Source of the DNA: Geminicoccus roseus DSM 18922
GTDB lineage: Bacteria; Pseudomonadota; Alphaproteobacteria; Geminicoccales; Geminicoccaceae
Length of the DNA: 64,000 nt
Reading direction: 5' to 3'
Assembly: GCF_000427665.1 (NCBI RefSeq)
Contig: NZ_KE386572.1
Location: 4,588,373 to 4,652,372 of the forward strand
A program made the position numbers and the translations under genes. Below are positions 37,793 to 47,057 of the stretch, piece after piece. Under the pieces are notes generated by a model that was given only the letters and a program-made list of their open reading frames with translations, did no database searches and was not told the DNA's origin. The stretch's first letter is position 1; every line of letters starts with the position of its first letter.

Positions 37793-38797
37793 ATGGACAT
37801 GGCGGACGCGATCCTCGACGTGGCGGACCTTCCGGAGCCGGATGGGGAGGCCAGGGCGCTGGCGGCAGCGCGGGAAGCGGTGCTGACCAAGCCCGCCGGC
37901 GCGCTCGGCCGGCTGGAGGAGGTGACCGCGCACCTTTGCGCCTGGCAGGGCCGCCATCCGCCCAGGCTGGAGCGGGTCGAGATCCACGTGTTCGCCGGGC
38001 GGCACGGCGTCACGGCCCAGGGCGTCTCGGCGTATCCTGCCAGCGTCACCGACCAGATGGTGCGCAACTTCCGGGACGGCGGTGCGGCGATCAACCAGCT
38101 GGCGCGCCAGGCCGGCGCCCGCCTGGCGATCCACGACCCGTTCCGCCACTGGACCACCGGCGACTGGTCGGAGAAGGAGGCGATGGACCGGGCGGAGATC
38201 GCGACCGCCCTTGCCGCCGGTGCCAGGGCGGTGGGCGAGGAGGCCGACCTGATCGCGGTGGGCGAGATGGGGATCGGCAACACCGCCACCGCGGCGGCGG
38301 TCTGCGCCGCCCTGTTCGGCGGCCGGGGAGCGGAATGGTGCGGGGCCGGCACCGGGCTGGACGCGGAGGGGGTGCGCCGCAAGGCGGAGGTGATCGACCG
38401 GGGCCTGGCCCGGCATGCGGCACGGCTGGACGACCCGCGCGAGGTGCTGCGGGTGCTGGGCGGGTTCGAGCTGGCCGCCATGGCCGGCTGCATCCTGGAG
38501 GCGCGCAGGCGGCGGGTGCCGGTGATCCTGGACGGCTTTGTCGCGGGCGCTGCCGCGGCCGTGCTGTTCCGCCTGGAGCCAAAGGCGATCGAGCATTGCC
38601 TGGCCGGCCATGTCTCGGCCGAGCATGCCCATCGCGCGCTGCTGGGCCGGCTCAAGCTCACGCCGCTTTTGGACCTGGACATGCGGCTGGGCGAGGCGTC
38701 GGGGGCGGCGCTGGCCATCCAGGTGGTGCGGGCGGCGGTCGCCTGCCATGCGGGCATGGCGAGCTTCGACGACGCGGGCGTGGACGGCCGGCTGTGA
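37793..38797 (+). CDS. cobT: Nicotinate-nucleotide--DMB phosphoribosyltransferase
   Basis: 334-residue CobT/CobU-type enzyme that makes alpha-ribazole-5'-phosphate from dimethylbenzimidazole and nicotinate mononucleotide. Recognisable stretches: LTKPAGALGRLEEVTAHLCA (substrate loop), FAGRHGVTAQGVSAYPASVT, MVRNFRDGGAAINQLARQ, GEMGIGNTATAAAVCAAL, CGAGTGLD, LGGFELAAMAGCILEA and the C-terminal LLDLDMRLGEASGAALA with catalytic Glu. ATGs at 37793 and 37799 are equally usable after GAGGCGGG. The stop is 3 bp from the convergent cobB stop. Confidence 0.95.
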   Translation: MDMADAILDVADLPEPDGEARALAAAREAVLTKPAGALGRLEEVTAHLCAWQGRHPPRLERVEIHVFAGRHGVTAQGVSAYPASVTDQMVRNFRDGGAAINQLARQAGARLAIHDPFRHWTTGDWSEKEAMDRAEIATALAAGARAVGEEADLIAVGEMGIGNTATAAAVCAALFGGRGAEWCGAGTGLDAEGVRRKAEVIDRGLARHAARLDDPREVLRVLGGFELAAMAGCILEARRRRVPVILDGFVAGAAAAVLFRLEPKAIEHCLAGHVSAEHAHRALLGRLKLTPLLDLDMRLGEASGAALAIQVVRAAVACHAGMASFDDAGVDGRL

Positions 38798-38800
38798 GCC

Positions 38801-40117
38801 TCACTCGGCCCGGTCGACCAGGTGGATGAAGCTGCCGCAGATCCGCCCGATCGCGCAGCCGGCATCGGCCAAAATGTTGGCCCTGGCGTCGGTCAGGCCG
38901 AACAGGCGCGGGCCGCGCGCCTCCAGCTCGGCGGCATAATGGAACTCGTGCGCCCGCCAGGCAGCACCGGGCAGCCCCAGCGGCGAGGAGCGCCGGCCGA
39001 CCGCGCGGCGGTAGCCCAGATGCAGGCGGGGTGCGGCGAAGCTGGTGACCACCGGCAACAGGCCGGCCATGGCGTGCGCCGTGCCCGCCCGGTCGACCAG
39101 CGTCTCGCCCAGCGCCATGTAGCCGCCGCACTCGCCATAGATCGTGGCCCCCCTGGACGCAGCAGCGCGCAGGCCGCGCCGGAAGGACTGAGCGGCGGCG
39201 AGCTTGCCGGCATGAAGCTCGGGATAACCGCCCGGCAGGTAGACCGCGTCGGCGCCGGGGTCGGGGGCCTGGTCGGCCAGCGGCGAGAACGGCAGGATCT
39301 CCACGCCGCGCGCCCGCCAGCCCATCAGGGTGGAGGGATAGACGAAGGCGAAGGCGTCGTCCTCGGCCACCGCGATCCGCTGGCCCAGCGGGTTCAGCGG
39401 CGCCACCTTGTAGGTCAGCGCCGACACCACCGGGAAGCGCGCCAGCCGGATCAGGCGCGGCAGGTCGAGATGGCGCTCCACCAGGCGGGAGGCGCGGTCC
39501 AGCCGGCTCTCGATCCCGGCGATCTCGCGGGCCTGGACCAGGCCGAGATGGCGCCCGGGCAGGCGCAGCGCCTCGTCGTCGGGCAGAAAGCCCAGGATCG
39601 GCAGGGCGAAGCGGGCCTCGCAGGCCTCGCGCAGTAGGCGGGCATGGGTGTCGGTGCCCACCCGGTTGAAGATCACCCCGGCCACCACGACGTCCTCGCG
39701 ATGGTCGCGGAAGCCCTCGATCAGGGCGGCGGCGGACGCACCCATGCCCTTGGCGTCGACCACCAGGATCACCGGCACCGCCAGGGTCGCGGCCAGGTCG
39801 GCGGTGGCGCCGGTGCCGTCGGCGGCGCCGTCGAACAGGCCCATCACGCCCTCGCCGACCAGCAGGTCGACCTCGTTGCCGGCCTGCTCCAGGATCGAGG
39901 TCTGGGTGGAGACCCGCATCGCCCAGGGATCGATGTTGACGCAGGGGCGCAGGCTGGCTGCCGCATGGAAGGCCGGGTCGATATAGTCCGGCCCGACCTT
40001 GAACGCTCCGACGGTCTGGCCGCGGCGCACCAGCGCGCGCAGGATCGCCGCCGTGATGGCGGTCTTGCCGGAGCCCGAGGCGGGGGCGGCGATCAGAAGG
40101 GTGGGCGCGGACGTGAT
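38801..40117 (-). CDS. cobB: Cobyrinate a,c-diamide synthase, non-standard start
   Basis: 438-residue ATP-dependent amidase (CobB/CbiA) that uses glutamine to amidate the a and c carboxylates. N-terminal P-loop domain LLIAAPASGSGKTAITAAIL, then FKVGPDYIDPAFHA and GEGVMGLFDGA; C-terminal class I glutaminase with nucleophile Cys in YGECGGYMALGE. The reading frame contains no ATG, GTG or TTG near the expected N-terminus. The codon aligning with the usual initiator is ATC at 40115-40117, with GGAGAAG ideally placed in front. The frame remains open upstream, opposite cbiD. The start is therefore uncertain, the identity is not. Confidence 0.92.
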   Translation of the reverse strand: MTSAPTLLIAAPASGSGKTAITAAILRALVRRGQTVGAFKVGPDYIDPAFHAAASLRPCVNIDPWAMRVSTQTSILEQAGNEVDLLVGEGVMGLFDGAADGTGATADLAATLAVPVILVVDAKGMGASAAALIEGFRDHREDVVVAGVIFNRVGTDTHARLLREACEARFALPILGFLPDDEALRLPGRHLGLVQAREIAGIESRLDRASRLVERHLDLPRLIRLARFPVVSALTYKVAPLNPLGQRIAVAEDDAFAFVYPSTLMGWRARGVEILPFSPLADQAPDPGADAVYLPGGYPELHAGKLAAAQSFRRGLRAAASRGATIYGECGGYMALGETLVDRAGTAHAMAGLLPVVTSFAAPRLHLGYRRAVGRRSSPLGLPGAAWRAHEFHYAAELEARGPRLFGLTDARANILADAGCAIGRICGSFIHLVDRAE

Positions 40118-40171
40118 GGGCTTCTCCAGGCGCTGCCGGACACCGGCAGGATAGGGGCAGGATAGCGGACC

Positions 40172-41275
40172 GTGGCGATGGAACCGAGGGCTGGCGAACC
40201 GAAGGAGCTTCGACGCGGCTGGACGACCGGCACCTGTGCCACCGCCGCCGCGAAAGCGGCGTTCAGCGCGCTGGCAGGCGCCGGCTTTCCCGACCCGGTG
40301 ACGGTGTCGCTGCCGCGCGGCGGCACCGTCAGCCTGAAGCTCGCCGATGCCCGCCTGGGCGACGATGACGTGTTCGCCGCCGTGGTCAAGGATGCCGGCG
40401 ACGACCCGGACGTCACCCATGGCTGCCGGGTCGAGGTCCTGGTCCGGCGCGGCCCGCCCGGCAGCGGGATCGTGTTCCGGGCGGGCGAAGGCGTTGGCAC
40501 GGTGACTCGGGCGGGGCTGCCGGTGCCCCCTGGCGAGCCCGCGATCAATCCGGGGCCACGCGCGATGATCACGACGGCGCTGGAGGAGGTGGCGGCTTCC
40601 ACCGGGATGCCGGCCGACGTCGTGGTGACGGTCGGGATCGAAAACGGGGAGGCGATCGCGCGGAAGACCTGGAACCCCAGGCTCGGCATCGTGGGCGGCC
40701 TGTCGATCCTGGGCACCACCGGGATCGTGGTGCCGTTCTCTTGCTCGGCCTGGATTCATTCGATCCACCGGGGCGTCGACGTGGCCAGGGCCGCCGGGCT
40801 CGCCCATGTGGCGGCGTCCACCGGCTCGACCTCGGAAGCCGCGGTGCAGGCGCGCTACCGCCTGCCGGACTTCGCGCTCCTGGACATGGGCGACTTTGCC
40901 GGCGGCACCCTGAAATATTTGCGCGCCCACCCGATCCCGCGTTTGAGCCTGGCCGGCGGGTTCGCCAAGCTCACCAAGCTGGCCCAGGGCGGCCTGGACC
41001 TGCATTCCTCGCGCAACCCCATGCGGCCCGACGCGCTGGGTGCCTTCCTCCACGCGGCAGGCGCGCCGGACGAACTGGTCGCCAAGGCGGCGCAGGCCAA
41101 CACCGCCCTGGAACTGCTGCAGGAGGCCGACCGGATCGGCTTTCCGCTGGCGGCCAGGGTGGCGGCCCGTGCCCGCGAGGTGGCGCAGGAGACGGTCGGG
41201 CCCGCGGTGGCGGTGGAGGTGCTGGTCTATGACCGCAAGGGGAAGGAGATCGGGTGGGCGCCCGGCTGGTCCTGA
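40172..41275 (+). CDS. cbiD: Cobalt-precorrin-5B C1-methyltransferase CbiD
   Basis: 367-residue C1-methyltransferase of the cobalt-early corrin pathway. Family signature at the N-terminus: ELRRGWTTGTCATAAAKAAF, then GIENGEAIARKTWNPRLGIV, GGLSILGTTGIVVPFS (SAM-binding region), LLDMGDFAGGTLKYLRAHP and NPMRPDALGAFL. The start is GTG 40172 or ATG 40178. It overlaps cobK by 22 bp and lies divergent from cobB with a 54-bp gap. Its presence, in place of CobF, indicates the anaerobic-type route. Confidence 0.93.
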   Translation: MAMEPRAGEPKELRRGWTTGTCATAAAKAAFSALAGAGFPDPVTVSLPRGGTVSLKLADARLGDDDVFAAVVKDAGDDPDVTHGCRVEVLVRRGPPGSGIVFRAGEGVGTVTRAGLPVPPGEPAINPGPRAMITTALEEVAASTGMPADVVVTVGIENGEAIARKTWNPRLGIVGGLSILGTTGIVVPFSCSAWIHSIHRGVDVARAAGLAHVAASTGSTSEAAVQARYRLPDFALLDMGDFAGGTLKYLRAHPIPRLSLAGGFAKLTKLAQGGLDLHSSRNPMRPDALGAFLHAAGAPDELVAKAAQANTALELLQEADRIGFPLAARVAARAREVAQETVGPAVAVEVLVYDRKGKEIGWAPGWS

Positions 41276-42000
41276 TCCTGGGCGGCACGGCGGAGGCAGC
41301 CGGGCTGGCCCGGACCCTGGCCGGTCGCGAAGACTGGCGGCCGCTTACCTCGCTGGCCGGGCGCACCAGCCGGCCGGGCCAGATCGCGGGCGAGGTCCGC
41401 ACCGGCGGCTTTGGCGGCATCGAGGGGCTCGTGGACTGGCTGGTGCGGCACCGGCCGGCGGCGCTGGTCGACGCCACCCATCCGTTCGCCCGGCAGATGC
41501 CGCATCATGCCAGGGCGGCCTGCGCGCTTGCAGCTGTGCCGCGGCTGCGCCTGCTGCGTCCGGCCTGGCCAAGAACCGCAGGTGACCGCTGGATCGAGGT
41601 CGAGAGCGTGGACGAGGCGGTGCGGGTCCTGCCGAGGCTCGGCCGGACCGCGTTCCTGTCGACCGGCCATGAGGGGCTGGCGGCGTTCGCCGGCCTCATG
41701 CCCGCCATGCGGCTGGTGGTGCGCACCATCGAGCCGTTGATGGATGTCCCGGACAGCGTCGTGGCGATCCGGGGGCGGCCGCCGTTCACGCCCGACGGCG
41801 AGACGGAACTGCTGCGCCGGCACGGGATCGACGTGCTGGTGAGCAAGATGGCGGGCGGGGACGCCACCGTGGCCAAGATCGAGGCGGCGCGCGCCCTGGC
41901 GCTGCCGGTGGTGATGCTGGCGCGGCCGGCCCTACCCGACGGGCCGCTCGTCCACGACGTCGAGGACGTTGTCCGCTGGCTGGCCGGCCTCGGGGCGTAG
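41254..42000 (+). CDS. cobK: Precorrin-6A / cobalt-precorrin-6A reductase
   Basis: 248-residue NADPH-dependent reductase of the corrin ring (CobK/CbiJ). Recognisable: [74 protein letters not shown] and [20 protein letters not shown] (family YxxxKNxGG-like segment). Start GTG at 41254 after AAGGGGAAGGAG. It is coupled to cbiD by a 22-bp overlap, and its 3' end overlaps the convergent cobM by 69 bp. Confidence 0.92.
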   Translation: MGARLVLILGGTAEAAGLARTLAGREDWRPLTSLAGRTSRPGQIAGEVRTGGFGGIEGLVDWLVRHRPAALVDATHPFARQMPHHARAACALAAVPRLRLLRPAWPRTAGDRWIEVESVDEAVRVLPRLGRTAFLSTGHEGLAAFAGLMPAMRLVVRTIEPLMDVPDSVVAIRGRPPFTPDGETELLRRHGIDVLVSKMAGGDATVAKIEAARALALPVVMLARPALPDGPLVHDVEDVVRWLAGLGA

Positions 42001-42741
42001 CACGTGGGTGTGGTCGGCGGCGTAGAGGCGGCTGTCGGCGAACTCGCCCGGATCCAGCACCCTGCCCACCATGATCAGCGCGGTACGGGTCAGGCCCAGC
42101 CCCTTCACCCTGGCGCGGATGTCGCCCAGCGTGCCGCGCACGATCTGCTGGTCCGGCCAGGTCGCCCGGTAGATCACCACCACCGGCATGTCCTCGCCCA
42201 GGACCGGGACGAGGCTGCGCACGACGTTGACCAGGTTGTTGATCGAGAGATGGATCGCGAGGGTGGCGCCGGTCTTGGCGAAGGCGGCCAGGTCTTCGCC
42301 CTTTGGCATCGCCGAGGCGCGCATCGCGGTGCGGGTCAGGATCACCGACTGGGCGATGCCGGGCAGGGTCAGCTCGGTGGCGAGTTCGGCGGCGGCGGCG
42401 GCGAAGGCCGGGACGCCCGGGGTGCTGGTGAACGGGATGCCTAAGGCTTCCAGGCGGCGGATCTGCTCGGCGATGGCGCCGTAGATGGAGGGGTCGCCGG
42501 AATGGACCCGGGCGACGTCCTGGCCGCGCGCGTGGGCGGCTTCCATCAGGGCGATGATCTGGTCGAGATGCAAAGGTGCCGTGTCGACCACCTCGGCACC
42601 GTCGGGTGCGGCCTCGACGATGGCGCGCGGCACCAGGGAGCCGGCATAGAGGCAGACCGGGCAACGCCTGATCAGCTCCAGGCCCCGGACGGTGATGAGG
42701 TCGGCGGCACCGGGGCCGGCGCCGATGAAATGCACGGTCAT
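41932..42741 (-). CDS. cobM: Precorrin-4 C11-methyltransferase
   Basis: 269-residue SAM-dependent uroporphyrinogen-type methyltransferase (CobM/CbiF). N-terminus [36 protein letters not shown] is characteristic of Cob[21 protein letters not shown] binds [23 protein letters not shown] and the region [11 protein letters not shown] complete the fold. Last gene of the minus-strand operon beginning at cbiX; its ATG overlaps the cbiG-cobJ stop by 4 bp. Confidence 0.95.
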   Translation of the reverse strand: MTVHFIGAGPGAADLITVRGLELIRRCPVCLYAGSLVPRAIVEAAPDGAEVVDTAPLHLDQIIALMEAAHARGQDVARVHSGDPSIYGAIAEQIRRLEALGIPFTSTPGVPAFAAAAAELATELTLPGIAQSVILTRTAMRASAMPKGEDLAAFAKTGATLAIHLSINNLVNVVRSLVPVLGEDMPVVVIYRATWPDQQIVRGTLGDIRARVKGLGLTRTALIMVGRVLDPGEFADSRLYAADHTHVLRPEAGQPADNVLDVVDERPVG

Positions 42742-44537
42742 GACGAGGACTTCCGATCGTAGCCGCGGGGCGTGAGGACCAGCGCGCGGCCGGAAGGCAG
42801 GGTGACCTGCCGGGAGTTGGAGGAGCCGACCAGGACCAGCGAGAGCATGTCGACCTGCTCGGGATCGAGCGCTTGCAGCGTCGTCACCTCGATCGCCTCC
42901 TCGGACCGGCCGAGGCTGCGGGCGATCGCCACCGGGGTCGAGGCCGGGCGGTGCGCCAGCAGGATCGCTTTCGCCAGGGGCAGGAGGTCGCGGCGGCGGC
43001 GGCTGACCGGGTTGTAGAAGGCGATCACGAAGTCGCCTTGCGCCGCGGCATGCAGGCGCCGCTCGATGTCCGGGCGGGGGGTGAGCAGGTCGGACAGCGA
43101 GATCGCGCAGAAATCATGGCCGAGCGGCGCGCCCAGCCTGGCCGAGGCGGCCTGCATCGCGCTGATCCCGGGGGCGACCACCAGCTCGATCCTGGCCCAG
43201 GCGGGATCGGCGGGCGCCTCCAGGAGTTCCACCAGCGGCGAGGCCATGGCGAAGATGCCGGCGTCGCCGGAGCAGACCAGGGCGACGTCCCGGCCGGTGG
43301 CGGCCAGCGCCAGCGCATGGCGGCAGCGCGCCTCCTCCTCGCCCAGCGCGAAGTCGTGGCGGACCGCGTGGCCGATCCGGTCGGCGACCAGGTCCAGATA
43401 GAGGCCGTAGCCGACGATGTCGGTGGCGCGCTCCAGGAGCTGCTCGGCCTCGTGGGTGCGCCAGGCGCGCTGGCCGGGCCCGACCCCGATCACCGCCAGC
43501 CGGCCGCGGGCCTGGCCCAGGGTGGCCGGGTCGAGCGGGGCAGCCGCCAGCGCCACCGCGCAGGTGACCCGCTCGCCGCGGCGCTTCTCGACCAGGAGCC
43601 GGCCGGCCGTGCCCGCGGCGGCCAGGGCGGCACCCTCGGCCACGCCGTAGCAGCCGACCTCGCGGAACACGATCTCCGAGCGCGACGACAGTCGGTCGGT
43701 CTCCGCGAGCAGCCGTTCGGCCGGGAAGAACCGGGCCGGCACGCCCAGGCGCGCCGCCAGCGCCGCCAGCGCCGGCTCGTCGGCCTTCAGGTCGATGGAC
43801 GCGATGCAGGCGATCGATCGGGGCGCAAGGCCGGCCTCGTCCAGCGTCGCCAGGACATGGTCCACCAGCAGATCGGCCGGGGCGTTGCGCTCGCAGCCGA
43901 CCCCCAGCACCAGGGTCCTCGGGTGCCAGGTCAGGCAGTGCGGTGCGGGGGGACGTGCCTCGTGAGTGAGGGCGATGGTCCAGGAACTGGCCGGATCGGT
44001 GCGCAGGTCGGCGAGACCGGCCTGTCCGGCCAGTCCCTGCGGGTCGTCCAGCGCCACCGCGCCGTCTTCCAGGAGATGCGCGGTGATCGGCTTGGCCGGG
44101 CCCGGATCGGCGCAGGCGAAGCCCGGTGGCGGCTCGTCCAGGGCGACGCCCAGGCTGAGGTCGCCGGCGGTGGTGACGGCAGCCTGGCCGCCGATCCTGG
44201 CCGCGATCTGCCGGGCAAGGGCATTGGCGCCGCGATGGCCGCCCAGGAGCGGCACCACCACCGAGCCGTCCTCGGCGACCGCCAGGAGCGGCGGCTCGGC
44301 GCGCTTGTCGGCGAGCGCCGGGGCGGCCGCCCGGATCGCGATGCCGGCAGCACCGATCAGGATGGTCGGGACGTTCTGCCGGTAGAGGGCCAGGATCTGG
44401 TCGGTGGCCCGGACGAAGCGCTGGTCGGCCGGGGCGGCGCAGCCGGCCGGAGCGTGGATCTTGGCACCGGGCAGGACGGCTGCGACCTGCTCGGCCAGGC
44501 TGCGGCTGCGAGCGCCCAGGATGACGATCGCGGTCAT
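42738..44537 (-). CDS. cbiG-cobJ: CbiG-CobJ fusion protein
   Basis: 599-residue bifunctional protein. The N-terminal ~340 residues are CbiG (cobalt-precorrin-5A hydrolase, opening the delta-lactone): [72 protein letters not shown] and [20 protein letters not shown]. From about residue 350 it is CobJ/CbiH (C17-methyltransferase, ring contraction): [47 protein letters not shown] and [14 protein letters not shown]. The two activities act on nearby intermediates, so fusion is logical. CbiG is a marker of the cobalt-early route. ATG at 44537; overlaps cobI and cobM by 4 bp each. Confidence 0.95.
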   Translation of the reverse strand: MTAIVILGARSRSLAEQVAAVLPGAKIHAPAGCAAPADQRFVRATDQILALYRQNVPTILIGAAGIAIRAAAPALADKRAEPPLLAVAEDGSVVVPLLGGHRGANALARQIAARIGGQAAVTTAGDLSLGVALDEPPPGFACADPGPAKPITAHLLEDGAVALDDPQGLAGQAGLADLRTDPASSWTIALTHEARPPAPHCLTWHPRTLVLGVGCERNAPADLLVDHVLATLDEAGLAPRSIACIASIDLKADEPALAALAARLGVPARFFPAERLLAETDRLSSRSEIVFREVGCYGVAEGAALAAAGTAGRLLVEKRRGERVTCAVALAAAPLDPATLGQARGRLAVIGVGPGQRAWRTHEAEQLLERATDIVGYGLYLDLVADRIGHAVRHDFALGEEEARCRHALALAATGRDVALVCSGDAGIFAMASPLVELLEAPADPAWARIELVVAPGISAMQAASARLGAPLGHDFCAISLSDLLTPRPDIERRLHAAAQGDFVIAFYNPVSRRRRDLLPLAKAILLAHRPASTPVAIARSLGRSEEAIEVTTLQALDPEQVDMLSLVLVGSSNSRQVTLPSGRALVLTPRGYDRKSSS

Positions 44538-45232
44538 CGTGCCTCGCGGGGATGGCGGGTGAGGATCAGGGCGAAATAGGGCAGGCGTTCCTCGGCCACC
44601 TGGTGGAGCGGGCGGACCGCTTGCTCCGGGCGGCCGACCTCGGCCACCACCAGGGCCCGCCCCGCAAGGCCGGCCTCTTCCAGGAGCAGGCGGATCCGCG
44701 GCAGGTGGCGGCCGACCTTCAGGATGGCGACGCTGTCGGCTGCCGCCAGGGCTGCGCGCAGCCGCGCGTCCGGGGCGGTGGCCGGCAGGACGGCCAGGAT
44801 CTCGTCGCGCAGGGCCAGGGTGTGGCCGGCGCTGGCGGCCGACGCGGCGATCGACGTGATGCCCGGCACGATCGTGACCGGGACCCGGCCGACCAGGCGG
44901 TCCAGGATCGCCACGAACGAGCCGTAGAGCAGCGGATCGCCCTCGCACAAAAAGCCCACGCCGTGGCCCTGCGCGATCTCGGCCTCGATCCGGCCGGCCA
45001 GATCGTCATAGACCGGCCGGGCCGCCTCGGGGGCGAAGCGCATCGGCATGTCGACGGACAGTTCGCGCACGCCAGGTCGGATCAGCCCGGCGGCGATCCG
45101 GCGTGCCCGGCTAGGGCGGCCGTCGGCACCGATATGGGCCAGCACCGGCAGGGCGCCGATCAGCCGGGCGGCTTTCAGCGTCACCAGCTCCGGGTCGCCC
45201 GGCCCCACGCCGATGCCGAACAGGCCGGTCAC
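44534..45232 (-). CDS. cobI: Precorrin-2 C20-methyltransferase
   Basis: 232-residue SAM-dependent methyltransferase (CobI/CbiL). GLFGIGVGPGDPELVTLKAA at the N-terminus, then GFLCEGDPLLYGSFVAILDR and [20 protein letters not shown]. The SAM-dependent C20 step is the first committed methylation of the corrin branch. The GTG start at 45232 overlaps the cobL stop (GTGA), fitting tight coupling in the operon. Confidence 0.95.
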   Translation of the reverse strand: MTGLFGIGVGPGDPELVTLKAARLIGALPVLAHIGADGRPSRARRIAAGLIRPGVRELSVDMPMRFAPEAARPVYDDLAGRIEAEIAQGHGVGFLCEGDPLLYGSFVAILDRLVGRVPVTIVPGITSIAASAASAGHTLALRDEILAVLPATAPDARLRAALAAADSVAILKVGRHLPRIRLLLEEAGLAGRALVVAEVGRPEQAVRPLHQVAEERLPYFALILTRHPREAR

Positions 45233-46434
45233 GGCCTGATCCAGGACCACTGGGTGACCGGGTTCAGGGCCCGCCAGGCGATGGCGCCGCCGACCTTCTG
45301 GGCGCGGGAGACGTTGAGGCGGGCAAGCTCGCCGCCGCGCGCGGCATGCACGGCGAGGAGCGCCGCCTCGCCGTTCACGGTCACCGCGTTGGCGACCAGC
45401 CGGCCGCCCGGAGGCAGGCGGCCGGCCAGCAGGTCGAGCAGGCCGGGCGTGGCGACGCCGCCGCCCAGGAAGATTGCGTCGGGCGGCGGCAGGCCGTCCA
45501 GGGCGGAGGGTGCCGCGCCCTCGACCACCAGCAGTTCCGGGGTGCCGAGCAGTTCGGCGTTCTGCCGGATCCGGGCGACCCGCTCCGGCTGGCGTTCGAT
45601 CGCGACGGCGCGGGTGCCGGGCTGGGCGCGCAGCCACTCGATCGCGATGGCGCCGCTGCCGGCACCGACGTCCCACAGGCGCTGGCCGGGCAGGGGCGCC
45701 AGCCTGGCCAGGGAGGCGGCGCGGACCTCCTGCTTGGTGATCTGGCCGTCATGGAGGAAGGCGTCGTCGGGCAGGCCCGGCACCAGCGAGCGGACCGGGC
45801 GGTCGCAGGGCGGCACTTCCAGGCCGACCACCACCAGGTCGCGGAAGCTGCCGGCCAGGGTCTCGTCCAGGTCCAGGTCCGAGACCCGCTCCTCGGGCCC
45901 TCCCAGATGCTCCAGGACGCGCAGCCGGGCCTGGCCGAAACCGTGCGCCCGCAGCAGCGCCGCGATCCGTGCGGGGCAGTTCCGGTCGGCGCACAGGATC
46001 ACCAGGCGGCGGCCGGGCTGCAGCCAGCGGGCCAGCCGGGCGATCGGGCGGCCGTGGATGGTCACCACCTCGGCCTCGGCCAACGACCAGCGCAGGCGGG
46101 CGCAGGCCAGCTGCATCGAGGCCACGCCCGGGACCACAGTGACCGCGTCGCCGCCAAAGCGGGCGACCAGCCGGCGCGCCACGCCGAACCATAAGGGATC
46201 GCCCGAGGCCAGCACCACCACGCGGTGGCGCTTCAGCCCGGACAGGTGCTCGATGGTGGGATCGAGCGGGATCTGCCAGGGCAGGCGCGGACGTGGGTCG
46301 TCGCCCAGCATCGACAGGTGGCGGCTGCCGCCGATGAACAGGTCGGCCTTCGCCACCAGGTCCGCCGCCTGCGGGTTCAACGCACCGATCCCATCCTCGC
46401 CGATGCCGACGATCGAGAGCCAGGGGGCGCTCAT
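45229..46434 (-). CDS. cobL: Precorrin-6Y C5,15-methyltransferase, decarboxylating
   Basis: 401-residue fused CbiE-CbiT enzyme. The N-terminal half is a tetrapyrrole methylase (LSIVGIGEDGIGALNPQAAD; VVLASGDPLWFGVARRL; TVVPGVASMQLACARLRWSL). The C-terminal half is a Rossmann methyltransferase/decarboxylase (LPGQRLWDVGAGSGAIAIEW; DAIFLGGGVATPGLLDLL). Together they methylate C5 and C15 and decarboxylate the ring C acetate. Overlaps cobH by 4 bp and cobI by 4 bp. Confidence 0.95.
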   Translation of the reverse strand: MSAPWLSIVGIGEDGIGALNPQAADLVAKADLFIGGSRHLSMLGDDPRPRLPWQIPLDPTIEHLSGLKRHRVVVLASGDPLWFGVARRLVARFGGDAVTVVPGVASMQLACARLRWSLAEAEVVTIHGRPIARLARWLQPGRRLVILCADRNCPARIAALLRAHGFGQARLRVLEHLGGPEERVSDLDLDETLAGSFRDLVVVGLEVPPCDRPVRSLVPGLPDDAFLHDGQITKQEVRAASLARLAPLPGQRLWDVGAGSGAIAIEWLRAQPGTRAVAIERQPERVARIRQNAELLGTPELLVVEGAAPSALDGLPPPDAIFLGGGVATPGLLDLLAGRLPPGGRLVANAVTVNGEAALLAVHAARGGELARLNVSRAQKVGGAIAWRALNPVTQWSWIRP

Positions 46435-47057
46435 CCGGCCCCCACCAGGCAGGCGTTGAGGGCGGCGGCGGCCATGGCGCTGCCGCCGCGCCGACCCAGC
46501 ACGGTGACGAACGGGATGCCGAGTTCCGCCTCAACCAGGGCCTGCTTGCTCTCGGCCGCGCCGACGAAGCCCACCGGCGTCGCGATGATCGCGGCTGGCC
46601 GGGCGGCGCCCTGCCGCAGGTCGTCCAGGAGCTGGAACAGCGCGGTGGGCGCGTTGCCGATCACCACGACAGCGCCGTCCAGATGCGGCCGCCAGCGGGT
46701 CACCAGCGCGGCCGAGCGGGTGGTGGCCATGGCGGCGGCGGCATCGGCCAGGGCGGGATTCTCCAGGCCGCACACGATCCGGGTCGCTGCCGGCAGCCGG
46801 TCGGCCAGGAAGCCGGCGGCGACCATCCGGGCATCCACGAGGATCGGCCGTCCGTCCCTCAAAGCCGTTCCGGCGGCGGTCGCGGGATCGCCCCCGGCGC
46901 GCAGGTCGTCCGCCAAGTCGACCATGCCGCAGGCATGGATCATCCGCACCGCGATCGGCCGCACCGGCTCGGGCAACCGGTCCAAATGGGCTTCGGCGCG
47001 GATGGTGGCGAACGAGCGCCGGTAGATCTCCGCCGGATCCTTCAGCCAGTCGCTCAT
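46431..47057 (-). CDS. cobH: Precorrin-8X methylmutase
   Basis: 208-residue CobH/CbiC that migrates the C11 methyl group to C12, giving (hydrogeno)cobyrinic acid. Typical: DPAEIYRRSFATIRAEA, VRMIHACGMVDLADDLR (catalytic His), GRPILVDARMVAAGF, VVIGNAPTALFQLLDDL and GFVGAAESKQAL. Second gene of the cbiX-led operon, overlapping both neighbours by 4 bp. Confidence 0.96.
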   Translation of the reverse strand: MSDWLKDPAEIYRRSFATIRAEAHLDRLPEPVRPIAVRMIHACGMVDLADDLRAGGDPATAAGTALRDGRPILVDARMVAAGFLADRLPAATRIVCGLENPALADAAAAMATTRSAALVTRWRPHLDGAVVVIGNAPTALFQLLDDLRQGAARPAAIIATPVGFVGAAESKQALVEAELGIPFVTVLGRRGGSAMAAAALNACLVGAG

